From NCBI GenBank assembly GCA_964035575.1, contig OZ037896.1, positions 992,001-1,056,000 of the forward strand: a stretch of 64,000 nucleotides of DNA. Direction: 5' to 3'. The stretch's first letter is position 1, and the number at the start of each line of letters is the position of its first letter. The notes below the pieces were generated by a model that searched no databases, had not been told where the DNA came from, and saw only the letters and a list, made by a program, of their open reading frames with translations. A program made the position numbers and the translations under genes. Origin of the DNA: Rhynchopus sp. YZ270_cl-10 (Eukaryota; Euglenozoa; Diplonemea; Diplonemida; Diplonemidae). Of this stretch, positions 44,339 through 55,681 are shown piece by piece.

Positions 44339-45253
44339 TCACATCTTCGCCATCCTGAAGACAACTACATAACGAGGTTTATCCCCTAAGTCTTCATTTG
44401 GACACCCATGGGTGTAGTTATATCTTGCCTTTCCTGTTAAAAGCTGGAGACTCAACGCGTGGAGTGGGACGTGGTGGCAGGAGAGCGATGTGACTGTGCC
44501 TGCTACCACTTGAGGTTGGGTTGCGGTTCGACCAAAATCTTTGAAGGAAAGACGGCATGACCCTGTCAGGGTCAACGAAGCAACGATCGGCCCTGACAGC
44601 GCCCGGTCGTCATAGTGGTCTCGCAAAAAATCCCCCCTGCTTTTGACATAACAATTCACATTGCCTTCATTTGGCCTCCAATTCGCGGTAATGCAACTCC
44701 AGGGTCGATCTGGCTCACAGATTCTTTCGATAAATGGCTGCAAAAAATCGGGTGTTGTCAGTTCCCCGGCGGAGGGGTTGGGCTTTCTATTTTTTTTCGC
44801 AGAATAGTCAGCTTTAACTCCCCAACTAAAGGAACGGTGTTGGCCTGCATTGTAGGTATCCGGCCAGACTTCATGTATTGTATTAAACGATTCGATTAAC
44901 CCTGCAGCTTCCCCTTCGGTAATAAAATTCTCAAATTGGTACAACCCTTCCAAGCATTTTACTTTAGCCATATCAAATACAATACGGTTTGCCATAAGAC
45001 GTTCTAAAGGGTTAATCCTCGCTTGAGATGCTTTAGAGACTGGGGTTTGATTGGCTCCTTCAATGACGCAACAGCCTTCATCCACAGAACCATCGGAGCT
45101 GTCCGAAAGCTCAATGACCTCGGGGGGTGCGGGAAGGGGAGGAGGAGAGGAGGAGGTGGTGGGCAGCGGAGGGGTCAGGAGATCGATCTCAATGGCCTTC
45201 TCCGTGGTACGGCGTCGTTTGGTGGGGCGGGGGGCGGCGTCGGGGGGGTTCAT
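44339..45253 (-). CDS. AlkB-family 2-oxoglutarate/Fe(II) dioxygenase
   Basis: A 304-residue protein. Residues 100-304 form the double-stranded beta-helix oxygenase domain: His213 and Asp215 in RDHYDDR, His282 in YNYTHGC, and Arg294/Arg300 in KPRYVVVFR, the HxD...H...RxxxxxR order of AlkB enzymes. AlkB enzymes demethylate or hydroxylate nucleic acids; the (R/K)Y.(Y/W).HG block resembles ALKBH8 and similar tRNA or RNA enzymes, but substrate is not certain. The N-terminus is disordered and has a likely nuclear signal (PTKRRR, 10-15) and a SUMO-interaction motif (VIELSDSSD, 46-54). I place the start at ATG 45,253, since TTCTTTTTTAACCGGAACTCAG ends 41 bases upstream; the open frame before it runs through this tract. 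Confidence 0.85.
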   Translation of the reverse strand: MNPPDAAPRPTKRRRTTEKAIEIDLLTPPLPTTSSSPPPLPAPPEVIELSDSSDGSVDEGCCVIEGANQTPVSKASQARINPLERLMANRIVFDMAKVKCLEGLYQFENFITEGEAAGLIESFNTIHEVWPDTYNAGQHRSFSWGVKADYSAKKNRKPNPSAGELTTPDFLQPFIERICEPDRPWSCITANWRPNEGNVNCYVKSRGDFLRDHYDDRALSGPIVASLTLTGSCRLSFKDFGRTATQPQVVAGTVTSLSCHHVPLHALSLQLLTGKARYNYTHGCPNEDLGDKPRYVVVFRMAKM

Positions 45254-47188
45254 CAAAATGAAAGGAGGTGGGGGGGAAGGAGGGGGTAGGTTCCCTGAGT
45301 TCCGGTTAAAAAAGAATGAAAACAAAAAAAAACAAAAACAAAAAAGGTTTGAGGTATGAAGCCCCTCTGCGTGCCCCAGAATAGGACAACGCATGGTTGT
45401 ACACCATCTGGATGAAAGCTTCCCCACCATCCCACATTTTCATCGTAATCCGCCCCCTTCCCCTTTCCACCCAGCGGACGATGGATCAACTGCGTAAGAT
45501 AGGCGACGTTGAAAAGGGAAAATGCCTGCACCGTACACCAGTGTACGCAGGCATTGGTGTTATCCCCACAGGAAGTCCCTTCCCCCCATCCCTTCTCCTG
45601 TTCTTTGAAGCGATCAGAACAGTCTGAAAGCTCAGAAGGTGTGTGTTACCCCTTCCTCATTACCCCACCCCACCCCACCCCCTCTCACCACTGCCACGAG
45701 AAAAGACAAAGCGGTGCAGCAAAAGATTGGCCCTCAACTGATACCCCATGGAATGCTTCTCTCATGCCAGGAGAAATGTTGAAAAGTGCAAAAAAAAAAC
45801 AAAAAAAAAAAAAAAAAAAACGCCACACCGTTCATTGGGCACGCTGGCTTGGTACACAGTAACATCGAAGGTCGACCCGTGTGCGCATGGTATACGCGTA
45901 GACGCTTTCGGCACCAATGAAGGAACCTACTCACAGGGTGACATTCCCATTGAAAAAGTATCAAAAACCCTCCCCAGAGAGCACTTCGTTGGCATACACG
46001 CGGTTACCACGAGGGAGGACAAGAAGAAATCACTTCAATCGTCACACCTCCTCGCAAAAGTTCGAAACATCCCCCGCCTTCCAGGCCGTCCCTCTCTCCC
46101 TCTCCCCTCCCCCCCCTCTCCCACACCCCATTCTGCACCTCTCTGTCCTGCCATACGCTCTGTGCCTCAAGACGCTGTTCCCGCCTCTCTTGCCTTCGCT
46201 CTTTCTTCTCCCCCCATCAGAAAAGCCTTGGCCTTTGCCATCCCTTCAACGCTCACCTCACTACAGCACAGCACCGCTGTTCAATAAAGCTGCGTTAAAC
46301 CCATGGCAAGGCATCTACCCTTACACCCCCACACCCCAGATGATTGCTCTCTGCCCCTAACCAGTGCAGTGTTGGGAAATTATACGTATTTTCATCATGT
46401 GCAATCAATAAATTGATAGTATACGGTAAGGGATCAACAAAAATGTTTCCACGTGTAATTTTTTTTTTCACCTGTTTGGACCCTCCCCATAACCCGGCGT
46501 GTAATTTCCTAACAGAGTCACCAAGGAAGGGGTGCTAGCAGGCTGTCTACAATATGTGGTACCGTCCGTTGGATGTTGTAAAAAAAATTATGTAAAAGAA
46601 AGGGAGGGGTGCAGGCTGTAAGTTTTCGTATATGCCGCGCAATGAACATGCGCGTGGGTTTTAAAAAAACACATATTTCACGTTTTTTTTAGTCAGGAAA
46701 ATAGAAAAAAAAGGGAAAAAAGAAAAACTGAAAAGATGGGACCCAAATGCACAGCTTTTTTTTCCACAGTAGTATTCACGTTGGGGGGGGGGGGGGGGGG
46801 AAACGCACACAAAAAATACCCCATCCCATAAAAAACGGAGTTATACACAGCAGCTCGGGGGTGGTCCTCTCAGCTGTCGGAATGCAATACTAGTTTTATT
46901 CGAAAAACACAACGCACCTGCCCGCGATTTTATCTCCGGTAGGGTGACCAGGTCTTGCTGAAAACAAAGGGAAAAAAAAAATATGAGATGAACCTAAGCC
47001 TCTCAAACTTTGTCACCTTTATCACATTCGTTATCGTACAGCTTCAACTAAAAAAAATTTTAAAGGCACCAATCCAGACCCCTCTATTTTTCCTTTTGAA
47101 TTGGAGTCAACCTCCGAGAATCTGCTCACTACTTTAAGAAAATAGTTTCGCTCTATTTCCAAAAATCAAACAAATCAAACAAAACACA
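45254..47188. other. spacer, with a GC-balanced island at 45.4-46.4 kb
   Basis: From 45,400 to 46,370 the composition is more gene-like than other spacers, and the plus strand has a frame from 45,748 to 46,287 (179 codons; includes YTVTSKVDPCAHGIRVDAFG) and a pyrimidine tract ending CTTTCCACCCAG before an ATG at 45,481. Neither product resembles a known family. It could be a decayed gene, a noncoding RNA region, or chance. The remainder holds S2 (46,982), a G17 run at 46,784 and A/T filler. Confidence 0.4.
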
Positions 47189-47938
47189 CTATATCGCCAC
47201 AACCTCTCCTTTGGACACTCTCTTTAACACAACGCACCGGAAGGCTCCAAGACGTGTTTCCTCTGCAATTTCTATGTCAGGCATGGTCACCAGCACTTCG
47301 CTTAGGGAGGAACGGCTGATAAGCTGCTTTTCCACTGGGGTGGCAAAGGTGAGACAGAGCGACCTGAACCGGGTCGAAGGGTGTGATTCTACCACTATCA
47401 GTTGCTCTGAGACCTCGAGAGCTTGGGACACCACAGCGCGCGCTTCTGGGGCTTTAAGCCTTTGTAGCGTAGAATTTAATACAAACCATTCTACTGGGGC
47501 TATCTCTGTAGGTATCAACCGATTTGTCGCTGCCACCTGAAATGTAATGTCTCCAGTGACGTTGTGCTCTGGGATCACAAACCTCGCAGGGTTGAAGAAT
47601 AGTTGTCCTCCGTATGCCAGATCCAACACCCTCACTGTACTGCCATGCCCCGCCTTCAACCACGGAAGCATCCCCTCCCCTATGCAATATGGTCCGAAAC
47701 TGCAGTCAATAAAATCCGCCTGGCCAACCCGATCGGCACACCAAAACACCGCGTCGCAACAGTCTCTATGTGCAAAGTGCGCTGCAACCTTGGGAAGAGC
47801 AAAGAACACAGCAGACGCAGTGCCGACACAAGCCGCAAGCCCTGCTACACGTCGCGTGACAACCGCATTCGGCCGCATCCACCCAACCGTACCAAAACTA
47901 CCCCACCCCCGCTTGCTACTGTACGGCATCGTTTGCAT
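47189..47938 (-). CDS. predicted membrane protein with methyltransferase-like pattern
   Basis: A 249-residue protein with one hydrophobic segment (about 31-48, VAGLAACVGTASAVFFAL) after a basic N-terminus, so probably an N-terminal anchor or a mitochondrial signal-anchor. Residues 73-185 recall a Rossmann-like methyltransferase: VRVLDLAYGG (102-111) in place of the usual LD.GCG.G, and WFVLNSTLQRL...ARAVVSQALEVSEQLIVVES (151-185) like the later strand and helix. The glycine-rich SAM loop is poor, so it may be inactive or the likeness may be false. Two ATGs (47,938 and 47,929) are possible. The region just upstream is a long pyrimidine tract, but no AG is close; this start is less certain than others here. 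Confidence 0.6.
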   Translation of the reverse strand: MQTMPYSSKRGWGSFGTVGWMRPNAVVTRRVAGLAACVGTASAVFFALPKVAAHFAHRDCCDAVFWCADRVGQADFIDCSFGPYCIGEGMLPWLKAGHGSTVRVLDLAYGGQLFFNPARFVIPEHNVTGDITFQVAATNRLIPTEIAPVEWFVLNSTLQRLKAPEARAVVSQALEVSEQLIVVESHPSTRFRSLCLTFATPVEKQLISRSSLSEVLVTMPDIEIAEETRLGAFRCVVLKRVSKGEVVAI

Positions 47939-48253
47939 GGATGCAAAAAAAAAGGGGGTGGGCGGGGGGGTAGGGAAGGGGGGAAAAGGAAAATGGAAAG
48001 AGGGCTTTAATTACAACAAGTGTGCTAACCTTGGTTGCAATTGAAGTTGGGGGAGAAAAAAGCGGTTATTTGAAAATACGAAGGTTTGGAGGGAGGGAGG
48101 GAGAGAAAAGAGGAAAGGAAACGCAATTTTGTGTTATATTTAGTGTACAGGAAGAAGAAAAAAAAATGCGGGTTTTTTTTTTTTGTTGTTCCACTGGGTG
48201 ATAGGGGTGGTGGAAGAGGGGTGGGGTATTGAGGTTTCAGGGAAAAATAAACT
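47939..48253. other. spacer upstream of the membrane protein gene
   Basis: Strongly purine-rich on the plus strand (pyrimidine-rich in the sense direction), as in other gene-upstream zones. No gene or named repeat was seen. Confidence 0.6.
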
Positions 48254-49924
48254 TTTTGTTTTCGTAACGCCAAACTCTTTAACCTTTTGTTTGCTTGATT
48301 GAGCTTACCGAATCGCTCAACTGCGATGGGAAGAATCGTGCGTGTTTTGATCTCGTCACTGTAATCATTCAGATGAAACTTCGAGATCTGAACCGCTACG
48401 ATAATTTGAGAAATCCAGAAAGCTTCAGAGATAATGAAATCCCCAGGGTGGGGCGCGAAAACGTAATCCAAATAAAACAATAATAAAGTAACGAAGCTGG
48501 TTATCTATGAAATGTTTGAATCTAGAGAACTTTGACATATAGAACAGTGTGTCCCGCCGGCCCTAATCCGTTTGCGCGCAGTTGGGGGGGACCTCCGTGA
48601 GAATGTCTTGCAGAGGACTCTTCACTGCTCCAGAGCAGGAAGACGTCCGACAGTACATAGCGAACATGGAGCCGTGAAGAGATGGATTTCGATAGCCACG
48701 CGACCAAAATAAACTTGCGTCACTCACTTGTAGTAAGCGACTTCTTGCTCTTGTGAACGGCTACTAAATCCTGAAGTGTAAAGGAACTATTGTGGTCATG
48801 GCAAACACAGCCAGGTCAAAGGGTTCGTCCCTGCCAGCGTCTGCAGAACAGTGGGAATGACGAACCCCTCAAGACGTGATATAGACAGAGAGTAGTTCGT
48901 TTTCTATGAGACCTGTCCAAAGGCAAGTAAACACGACGCACGTGACAGCTCACCGTAGTCCTTTCCCGTATTGGTGGGCCTCTTTCCAAAGAAGCAGCCA
49001 CAACCTTGCGCCGCTTCGCCATTCCGTTAATCCAAGATCGCAGACAATGCCTATCCAAACCTTCTGGCGATACATTGCCCTAGCACTTCATAGATGTGGT
49101 CGGTCCACAAACTTGAAGCAACGCATCTCGGGGAGGAGCGCAAGCCTACCGTCAGCAAGCAGCTAGTACACATAGCCTCGAAGCAGCGCATCACTTCCTG
49201 GTAGATCGATATAAGGACGGCCCGCTCCTGTGACGCGCCATCTCTACAGCAGCAGCAGTGACCTACACCTTCAGCGCCATGTAGAATCGTGCACACGGAT
49301 CCGCTTCTCTTTGAGACGCTCCGCGCTGAAGACACCCGCATGGCAGCCAGTCGTAGCGAAAACTGCGGTGTGCACCTTCAGCACCTCTGCGGCACCAAGT
49401 GGGGGTCTCCATCCAGACAGTCTGGCGCCCATCCAGCAGATCAGCTACATCAGATAGGCCAGGTGAAGAGGATGACTTCTCCATGGAAGCAAGCGTAGCC
49501 GCCAAGGTATATCACGCGCGTTCACTTGCTAGGCCAGCCGAGGAATGGGAGAATCCACGCCAAGATCTCTCTGAAGTGCGGGAGGAAGTAGTGCGGTACC
49601 GTGATGGCAGAGCAGGAGAGGGCAGACACAACGACTTTACCAGGGAGGGATGTGCCCGACAACGAAGGGAACGCAGGCGTATCTGCCCCACGAGAGGGTA
49701 GCAAAGAGAAACGTGAACCATGATACCGTACGGAGTAACAAAGGTGTGGGTGGGCGGGAGAAATTTTTAAATGTCATGGTCACGTTTTGCATAACATTGA
49801 AATCATATCACATGATTTGTGAGTCGGTTGCAGAAATCATCTCTCATGATTTCTGAATCGGTTGCAGAGTTGGCTAGCCGAAAACAAAAAGGCTGATATT
49901 TGGTTGCACAAAATATAATCCTTC
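48254..49924. mobile_element. unclassified interspersed element E, copy 3
   Basis: Carries the same two ends as copies 1 and 2 and interior matching copy 1, about 1 kb shorter. Shared landmarks include GAATGTCTTGCAGAGG, GAGCAGGAAGACGTC, CAAAGGCAAGTAAACACGAC and GCATCTCGGGGAGGAG. It lacks the S4 insertion seen in copy 1. It has no intact gene; several short minus-strand blocks match copy 1 at protein level. A T run follows the right end. It is probably old, judged by divergence from copy 1. Confidence 0.65.
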
Positions 49925-50976
49925 TTTTTTTTTTTTTGGTAGCGGGAATTCTTTTTTTTTTTTTTTGCAGTATGCAGGGGGGGGAACCGCTCAACACGAG
50001 GACAACGAATGCCTAAGAGGTAGGGATTCTATTGTACTCATAATTTTTTTTTTTTTGTTGAGTCGACAATCGCCGAGTAATCCCACCAGATGGGAGAATT
50101 CGGGTCTGTACTCAAATGTTGGCCGAAGCCTTTTGTACTGCAGAAGGTATAGACATCATTCGTCCTTTTTTCTTCCTATTTTCTTCTGTGAGATCGTGGG
50201 GAGACAGGGTATAGAAAGGGGAGTGAAAAAGACAGTTCAGCACAAAAGAGAGAAAAAAAAACCTTTGTCACCGAGAGCTCTGCGTTTCGTTGTCGGGTTC
50301 TTTTTTTTTTCTTCTGACAACACGAGCAAAGACGCATGAATGCTCATCGAAGCAATGTTGTTTCTCTTGACGTGAGAATATCAATTTTCATAGGCAGAAA
50401 CAAAAAAAAACATATCATAAACACACTCAGAAATAAAAAAGAAAAAAGTCACACGAAAAATCCAAACACAAAGAATTGTTGTTGTTGTAGCAGCTTTTTT
50501 TTCGTATCGCAAAAAATAAAATTACCTGAAAGAAAGGTGTTTTTTTTTGGATACAAATTTGCTTTGCCACGAAGGGTCAAGAGATCGACCTCAAAACTAA
50601 CATCGTGGCAGATTGAAAAAGAGAAAACATAAAAATCAAAATGTTCTAACCTATAGCTGTTTCTTTTTCTTTTTTTTTCTGGGGGAAAATCGTTGGAATA
50701 GAATATGGTCACCTATTGGCGCAATAATTTATTTGTTTTTTGCTTTTGAAGGGGAGAAAAAAAATGCAGTGAAAAAGGCGGTAAGAATGAATAGCTAGAG
50801 TTGGTCAATTTGCAAGGCTATCCACTGTCATGCGCTAATCTTTCTTTTCATGAAAAGAGAAACAGAGAGAAGTCACAAAACCTTGACGCTTTGGCACATA
50901 AGCTTTTGTTGTAAAAAGCAGTGTTCATCTTTTTGCGCAAAGATGGTACCAAAAAAGGATGGATGGAATAATGTGT
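49925..50976. other. spacer between element E and the first ALDH gene
   Basis: Holds an S6 repeat (50,057-50,166), T-rich filler and an AT-rich 3' zone next to the aldehyde dehydrogenase stop. No gene is visible. Confidence 0.65.
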
Positions 50977-53900
50977 TTACTGTGCCTTGGCAGTCTTGAG
51001 GGTCATCATCTCGGTCCAGGTTCCCAGGTCAGCAGGTCCGTTCTCTCTACCGAGACCGCTGGTCTTCATTCCTCCGAAGGGTGCTCCACCGGTTTGTCCA
51101 AGGTGCTCGTTGACCCAGATGGTACCCGCAAGCATGCGTGCAGCCATGCTGTTGGCCTTCTCAATGTCGGACGACCACACACTCCCACCAAGCCCAAACT
51201 TCGTGGAGTTGGCACGCACAAGCGCATCCTCCTCGTCGTCGAATTTGATGACCGGCAGGGCAGGTCCGAACTGCTCCTCGTCCACAATACGCACACCCTC
51301 CTTCACGTTCGACACAATCGTCGCCTCGTAGAAGAAGCCCTCACCTTCGCCACGCTTTCCCCCGCAGTGGATCGTGGCACCGTTCTTCCTTGCGTCCTCA
51401 ACGTAGTCAGACACGATCTTCAGCTGGCCAGCATTGCACAGAGGTCCGAACTCAGTCTCCTTGTCCATACCGTCACCGAACTGAAATGGGTGGTAAATTG
51501 TGTGTCATTTCATTCACAAAATAAAAAAATATAGTGGAGCACACAGGGCTCGCGCTAAAGTCCATCCTTCATCCCGGGATTTTTGGGGGTTTTGGTCAGT
51601 GGTCGCGCTAATTATGGGAAAAAATGGGGAAAAAATGGATTTCGGGTACGGAAAAACGTTCCTTGAAAAGGTTAGCTGGGGAGGCCCGGAAACCCCGTTT
51701 TGTGGCATTTCCGGGCCAATCCCGGCTTGTGGTGGGGTATATACGGAAAAATGGACAAAATTTTAGTGACTTAAATTTTCGCAAAATATGAACCCATACT
51801 CGTAAACAAGGGTCATTTTCAGGAAAATTCGGAAAATTCCGAGATTTGGAAGCAATTTTTCTCCTGAAAATCAGTGGGTTTTCATCCCCAAAACATACCG
51901 CGATTGGAATTTCCGGAATCCGTCCGCGCTGTGGTGGGGTCACTTTGCCGAAATGGCCAATTTTTTGGTTTTGGTCAAAATCCATGTGGGTAAAGAGGGC
52001 CAATGTAAATCCCACAACCAGATTTTCTCTCCCTGATCCTGACGTCTTGCAACATGAAAATGCGCGAAAACACCGGCATTTGCATTTCCGGAATTCGTCC
52101 GTTCTGTGGTGGGGTCAATTTGCAGAAATGGACAAGTTCTTGGTTTTGGTCAAAACCCGTCAGTGTAAGGTAAAGGGGGCAAGCGTTTGCCTGTAGAAAC
52201 TGGAAGGGAACAGGCAGCGCCGCAGGCGCACGGTACCCAACTTTTTTTTTTTTTCTCTTTTCTTTTTTCTCCTCTTTCTTTTGACTTTCCGAGCCAATCG
52301 CGTTCCACGGCGGGGTCACATGTATATGCAAGTCCACTATGTGGTGGTCTTACTCAACAATATTAGAACTTCTGGTTTCTTAATGAAATCCCCGTACTGC
52401 AAAAAAAAAAAAACGTTCCTACCAAAACCAGAGCTCGCGCTAAAGTCCATCCCTCATCCCGGGATTTTTGGGGGTTTTGGTAGGAACGTTTTTTTTTTGC
52501 AGTACGGGGATTTCATTAAGAAACCAGAAGTTCTAATATTGTTGAGTAAGACCACCACATAGTGGACTTGCATATACATGTGACCCCGCCGTGGAACGCA
52601 ATTGGCTCGGAAAGTCAAAAGAAAGAGGAGAAAAAAGAAAAGGAAAAAAAAAAAAAAAGTTGGTTACCGTGCGCCTGCGGCGCTGCCTGTTCCCTTCCAG
52701 TTTCTACAGGCAAACACTTGCCCCCTTTACCTTACACTGACGGGTTTTGACCAAAACCAAGAACTTGTCCATTTCGGCAAATTGACCCCACCACAGAACG
52801 GACGAATTCCGGAAATGCAAATGCCGGTGTTTTCGCGCATTTTCATGTTGCAAGACGTCAGGATCAGGGAGAGAAAATCTGGTTGTGGGATTTACATTGG
52901 CCCTCTTTACCCACATGGATTTTGACCAAAACCAAAAAATTGGCCATTTCGGCAAAGTGACCCCACCACAGCGCGGACGGATTCCGGAAATTCCAATCGC
53001 GGTATGTTTTGGGGCTGAAAACCCACTGATTTTCAGGAGAAAAATTGCTTCCAAATCTCGGAATTTTCCGAATTTTCCTGAAAATGACCCTTGTTTACGA
53101 GTATGGGTTCATATTTTGCGAAAATTTAAGTTACTAAAATTTTGTCCATTTTTCCGTATTCACCCCACCACAAGCCGGGATTGGCCCGGAAATGCCACAA
53201 AACGGGGTTTCCGGGCCTCCCCAGCTAACCTTTTCTATGAACGTTTTTTCGTACCCGAAATCCATTTTTTCCCCATTTTTTCCCATAATTAGCGCGACCA
53301 CTGGGAGCACACTCTAGGGTGGCTACACTAATACAACCAAGTTTTCAAAAAAAGAAAAAAAAACATAGAGGCACAGGATCCTCTGGCTTCATACTTAACT
53401 ACTCACAACACATGAACTGAATCCCACACCCCGGGTCACCTACCTGACGTGAAGGGGTAGAATAAATACCCAACATAGTAATCTATAGTTGTTCATGAAG
53501 GGACAACGGGTCATACCTTGGCAGCCTTGGCCAGCTTCACAAGCTCCTCAACAAACTTGTCGTGGATGCTCGAGTGCACGAAGCATCTCTTGATTGCAAC
53601 GCAGACCTGTCCAGAGTTGTAGAACGCACCAAAGAACACACCCTTAGCAGCCTTCTCCACATCGACGTCACCACAGATGATCGCAGCATCGTTACCACCC
53701 AGCTCAAGGGTGACACGCTTCACATCGTCTGCGCACACCTTCATGATGGCCTTTCCTGTGGGCACAGATCCTGTGAAGGACACCTTCGCAACGTCGGGGT
53801 GTGCTGTGAGCTGTGCGCCCGAACGGAAGCGGTTGTCGTCCGAGACAACCAGGTTGATGACACCTGCGGGGAAGCAGTCTGCGATGAGCTCGAAGAGCGC

Positions 53901-54473
53901 GCAGGTTGCGATGGGGGTGAAGGGGGAGGGCTTGGCGACGAAGGTGTTTCCGAAGATGGTGGCGGCGCACATCTTCTGGAGGAGGGTCATGATGGGGAAG
54001 TTCCAGGGGGCAATCCCGGCGACGACTCCAAGGGGGCGGCGCACGATGGTGACACGGAAGGTCTCCTCATCCTTCCAGACGTGCTCGGGCACCTGCAGGG
54101 TCTCGATGGCCTGGCTGATGACTCCCATCACCATCAGCATCTCTCCGCTCGCGCCAGCGGCAACACGCTCGGGTGTCTCACCTCCCTTCGGCTTGCCCTG
54201 CTCAAGGCAGATCAGCTCCGCAAGCTTCTCCTTGTGCTCAGCAATGATCCCCAGCATCTTGGCGACGCACGCCTTACGGTCCTCGATCTTCTTGCTCGCC
54301 CACGCAGGGAACGCCGCCTTCGCTGCCGCAACGGCAGCATCGACATCAGCCTCGTTGCAGTCAGGGCACTGCGCAAAGACCTTCCCAGTCGCGGGGTTCG
54401 GCACACCAAAGGTCTTGTCAGCTGCGACAACCTTGCCGTCGATCAGCATCTTGTACTCCGTAGGGAAAGTCAT
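50977..54473 (-). CDS. aldehyde dehydrogenase, tandem copy 1 (two exons)
   Basis: NAD(P)-dependent aldehyde dehydrogenase of 486 residues. Exon 1 is 54,473-53,517; exon 2 is 51,480-50,977. The intron (2,036 bp) starts GTATGA and ends CCCATTTCAG, phase 0. Motifs: PWNFP with Asn158, Lys181 in VAKPSPFTP, FTGSVPTG (233-240), VTLELGG with Glu257, NSGQVC with nucleophile Cys291, then EEQFGPALPV and KFGLGGSVWS in exon 2. Length is normal for the family. It oxidises aldehydes to acids; substrate unknown. CTCTCCTTTCAG lies 28 bases before the ATG as leader acceptor, so unlike copy 2 it has no presequence and is probably cytosolic. The intron is enlarged by a 1.76-kb hAT-like insertion. Confidence 0.9.
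51544..53303. mobile_element. hAT-like element H4 with ~840-bp inverted arms, inside an ALDH intron
   Basis: The left end is CAGGGCTCGCGCTAA; the right end is the reverse complement of CAGTGGTCGCGCTAA. GGAGCACA flanks both sides (51,536-51,543, 53,304-53,311), an 8-bp duplication made within an S1 repeat. The inside is almost all one inverted repeat: 51,597-52,439 against 52,473-53,303, with a 33-base centre. The arms look about 98% identical by eye. Each arm holds three R-core units spaced 180-200 bp and one GCGCCGCAGGCGC block. The centre sequence is repeated directly at 51,548-51,596, just outside the left arm. No transposase is present. Confidence 0.85.
53304..53352 (-). repeat. S1 short repeat split by H4 (minus orientation)
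   Basis: The only S1 copy found in the minus direction. It reads, on the minus strand, TTGAAAACTTGGTTGTATTA ... AGAGTGTGCTCC and continues across the H4 insertion to ACTAT at 51,531-51,543. Confidence 0.75.
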
Positions 54474-55681
54474 TGTGAGATGTGAGGTGTGAAGAATTAG
54501 TCTGAAAGGAGAGTTCGAATATGTTAAGGACTCAATGATTACACCGTAACACTAAACAGGCTTTGATAATACTGGAGTGCCAAAAATCAACATTTGCCAA
54601 AAAGGTCGCTTTGAACAAAAAAGGAAGTTGAATGTCAAAAACGCCTGTGAAGGGTGCCAGCACCAATGTTGGCAAATCACCCAAAAGGAAGTGTTGTAGC
54701 TCAAAACGTCGCCCTTTTTCTTCTTTTTTGAAGCAAAAGAAAATTGTTACTATTTTTTTTCCTTCTTCTTGCGATATCGCTTTATTTGGTAGGATTTGCC
54801 ACTAAATCAGCAATGTTTTTGAATTAAAAAAAAATCTTTTTATTGACAAAAAATTCGACAAACAATGTCAATGCCACAAAGACAACGGCTCTGTCTGTGA
54901 TACTTTTGTTGCCGTTTGTCTATTTGCTTCTTTGTTGTTGCATCGACAAAACACTCACCAAAAAAAACGGTGGATTTTCTGTAATATTTTCTGTACCCAA
55001 ATGCTACTCAAAAGCAGCAGTGCACTTACAGAACAACACACCATCCCCACAGAGTTAGTACGTGTCGTTGAGAAGTGATATTCGTGTTTATAGTTTTTTT
55101 TCGCTTCCCTTTATTTTAAAAACTTGGCTGTATTACTTAATACACCCGAGGATGAACGCCACTATAACATAGTATATACCACGTGTTTCCCCCCCGCAAT
55201 CTGAGCGTAAAAACGTTCATCTGTGGTACGTGGCACTGAATTATCTGAATCACGTATGATGCCAGGATGAAATCGCAACTATCATGCGAAGGTGCGGGGG
55301 GGAAATAGGGGGAAATCCGTAACAGAAAGGGTTAGATTTTGGCTTCAAAATGTGCTTTTTTTTTCACAACAGAGAACGTTAGGTATCTTCCACCAACAAA
55401 TAAAGAAAAGAAGAAGAAAAAAAAACACACAAAACAGCATTTTCACTCTTTTTGGATAGAAATGAGACACTTTCAAAAAAATCAAACACATAGAAGGGGA
55501 ATGAAGCTTCTCGCCTTTTAAAAAATGGTCCAGGACACGCTGCTCACCTGGTGGTGTGTCAACGAATGTTCCGGCCAAAACTAGGGGCGGGTAGATACAC
55601 ATTGTTCGCAAACACTTCTTAGAATCGGGGCAAAAAGCAGATGAAGATAAAACGAAGAATCAGAGTGTCCAGAGGATGGGC
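54474..55681. other. spacer between the two ALDH genes
   Basis: About 1.2 kb, with a degenerate S1 (55,120-55,166), an S5 fragment near 55,250, and A/T runs. The sequences upstream of the two ALDH copies are not alike, so the duplication did not include much flank or the flank has been replaced. Confidence 0.65.
55120..55166 (+). repeat. S1 short repeat, degenerate
   Basis: AAAAACTTGGCTGTATTAC, then ACACCCGAGGATGAACGCCACTAT. This is the GAGGATGA variant. Confidence 0.6.
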
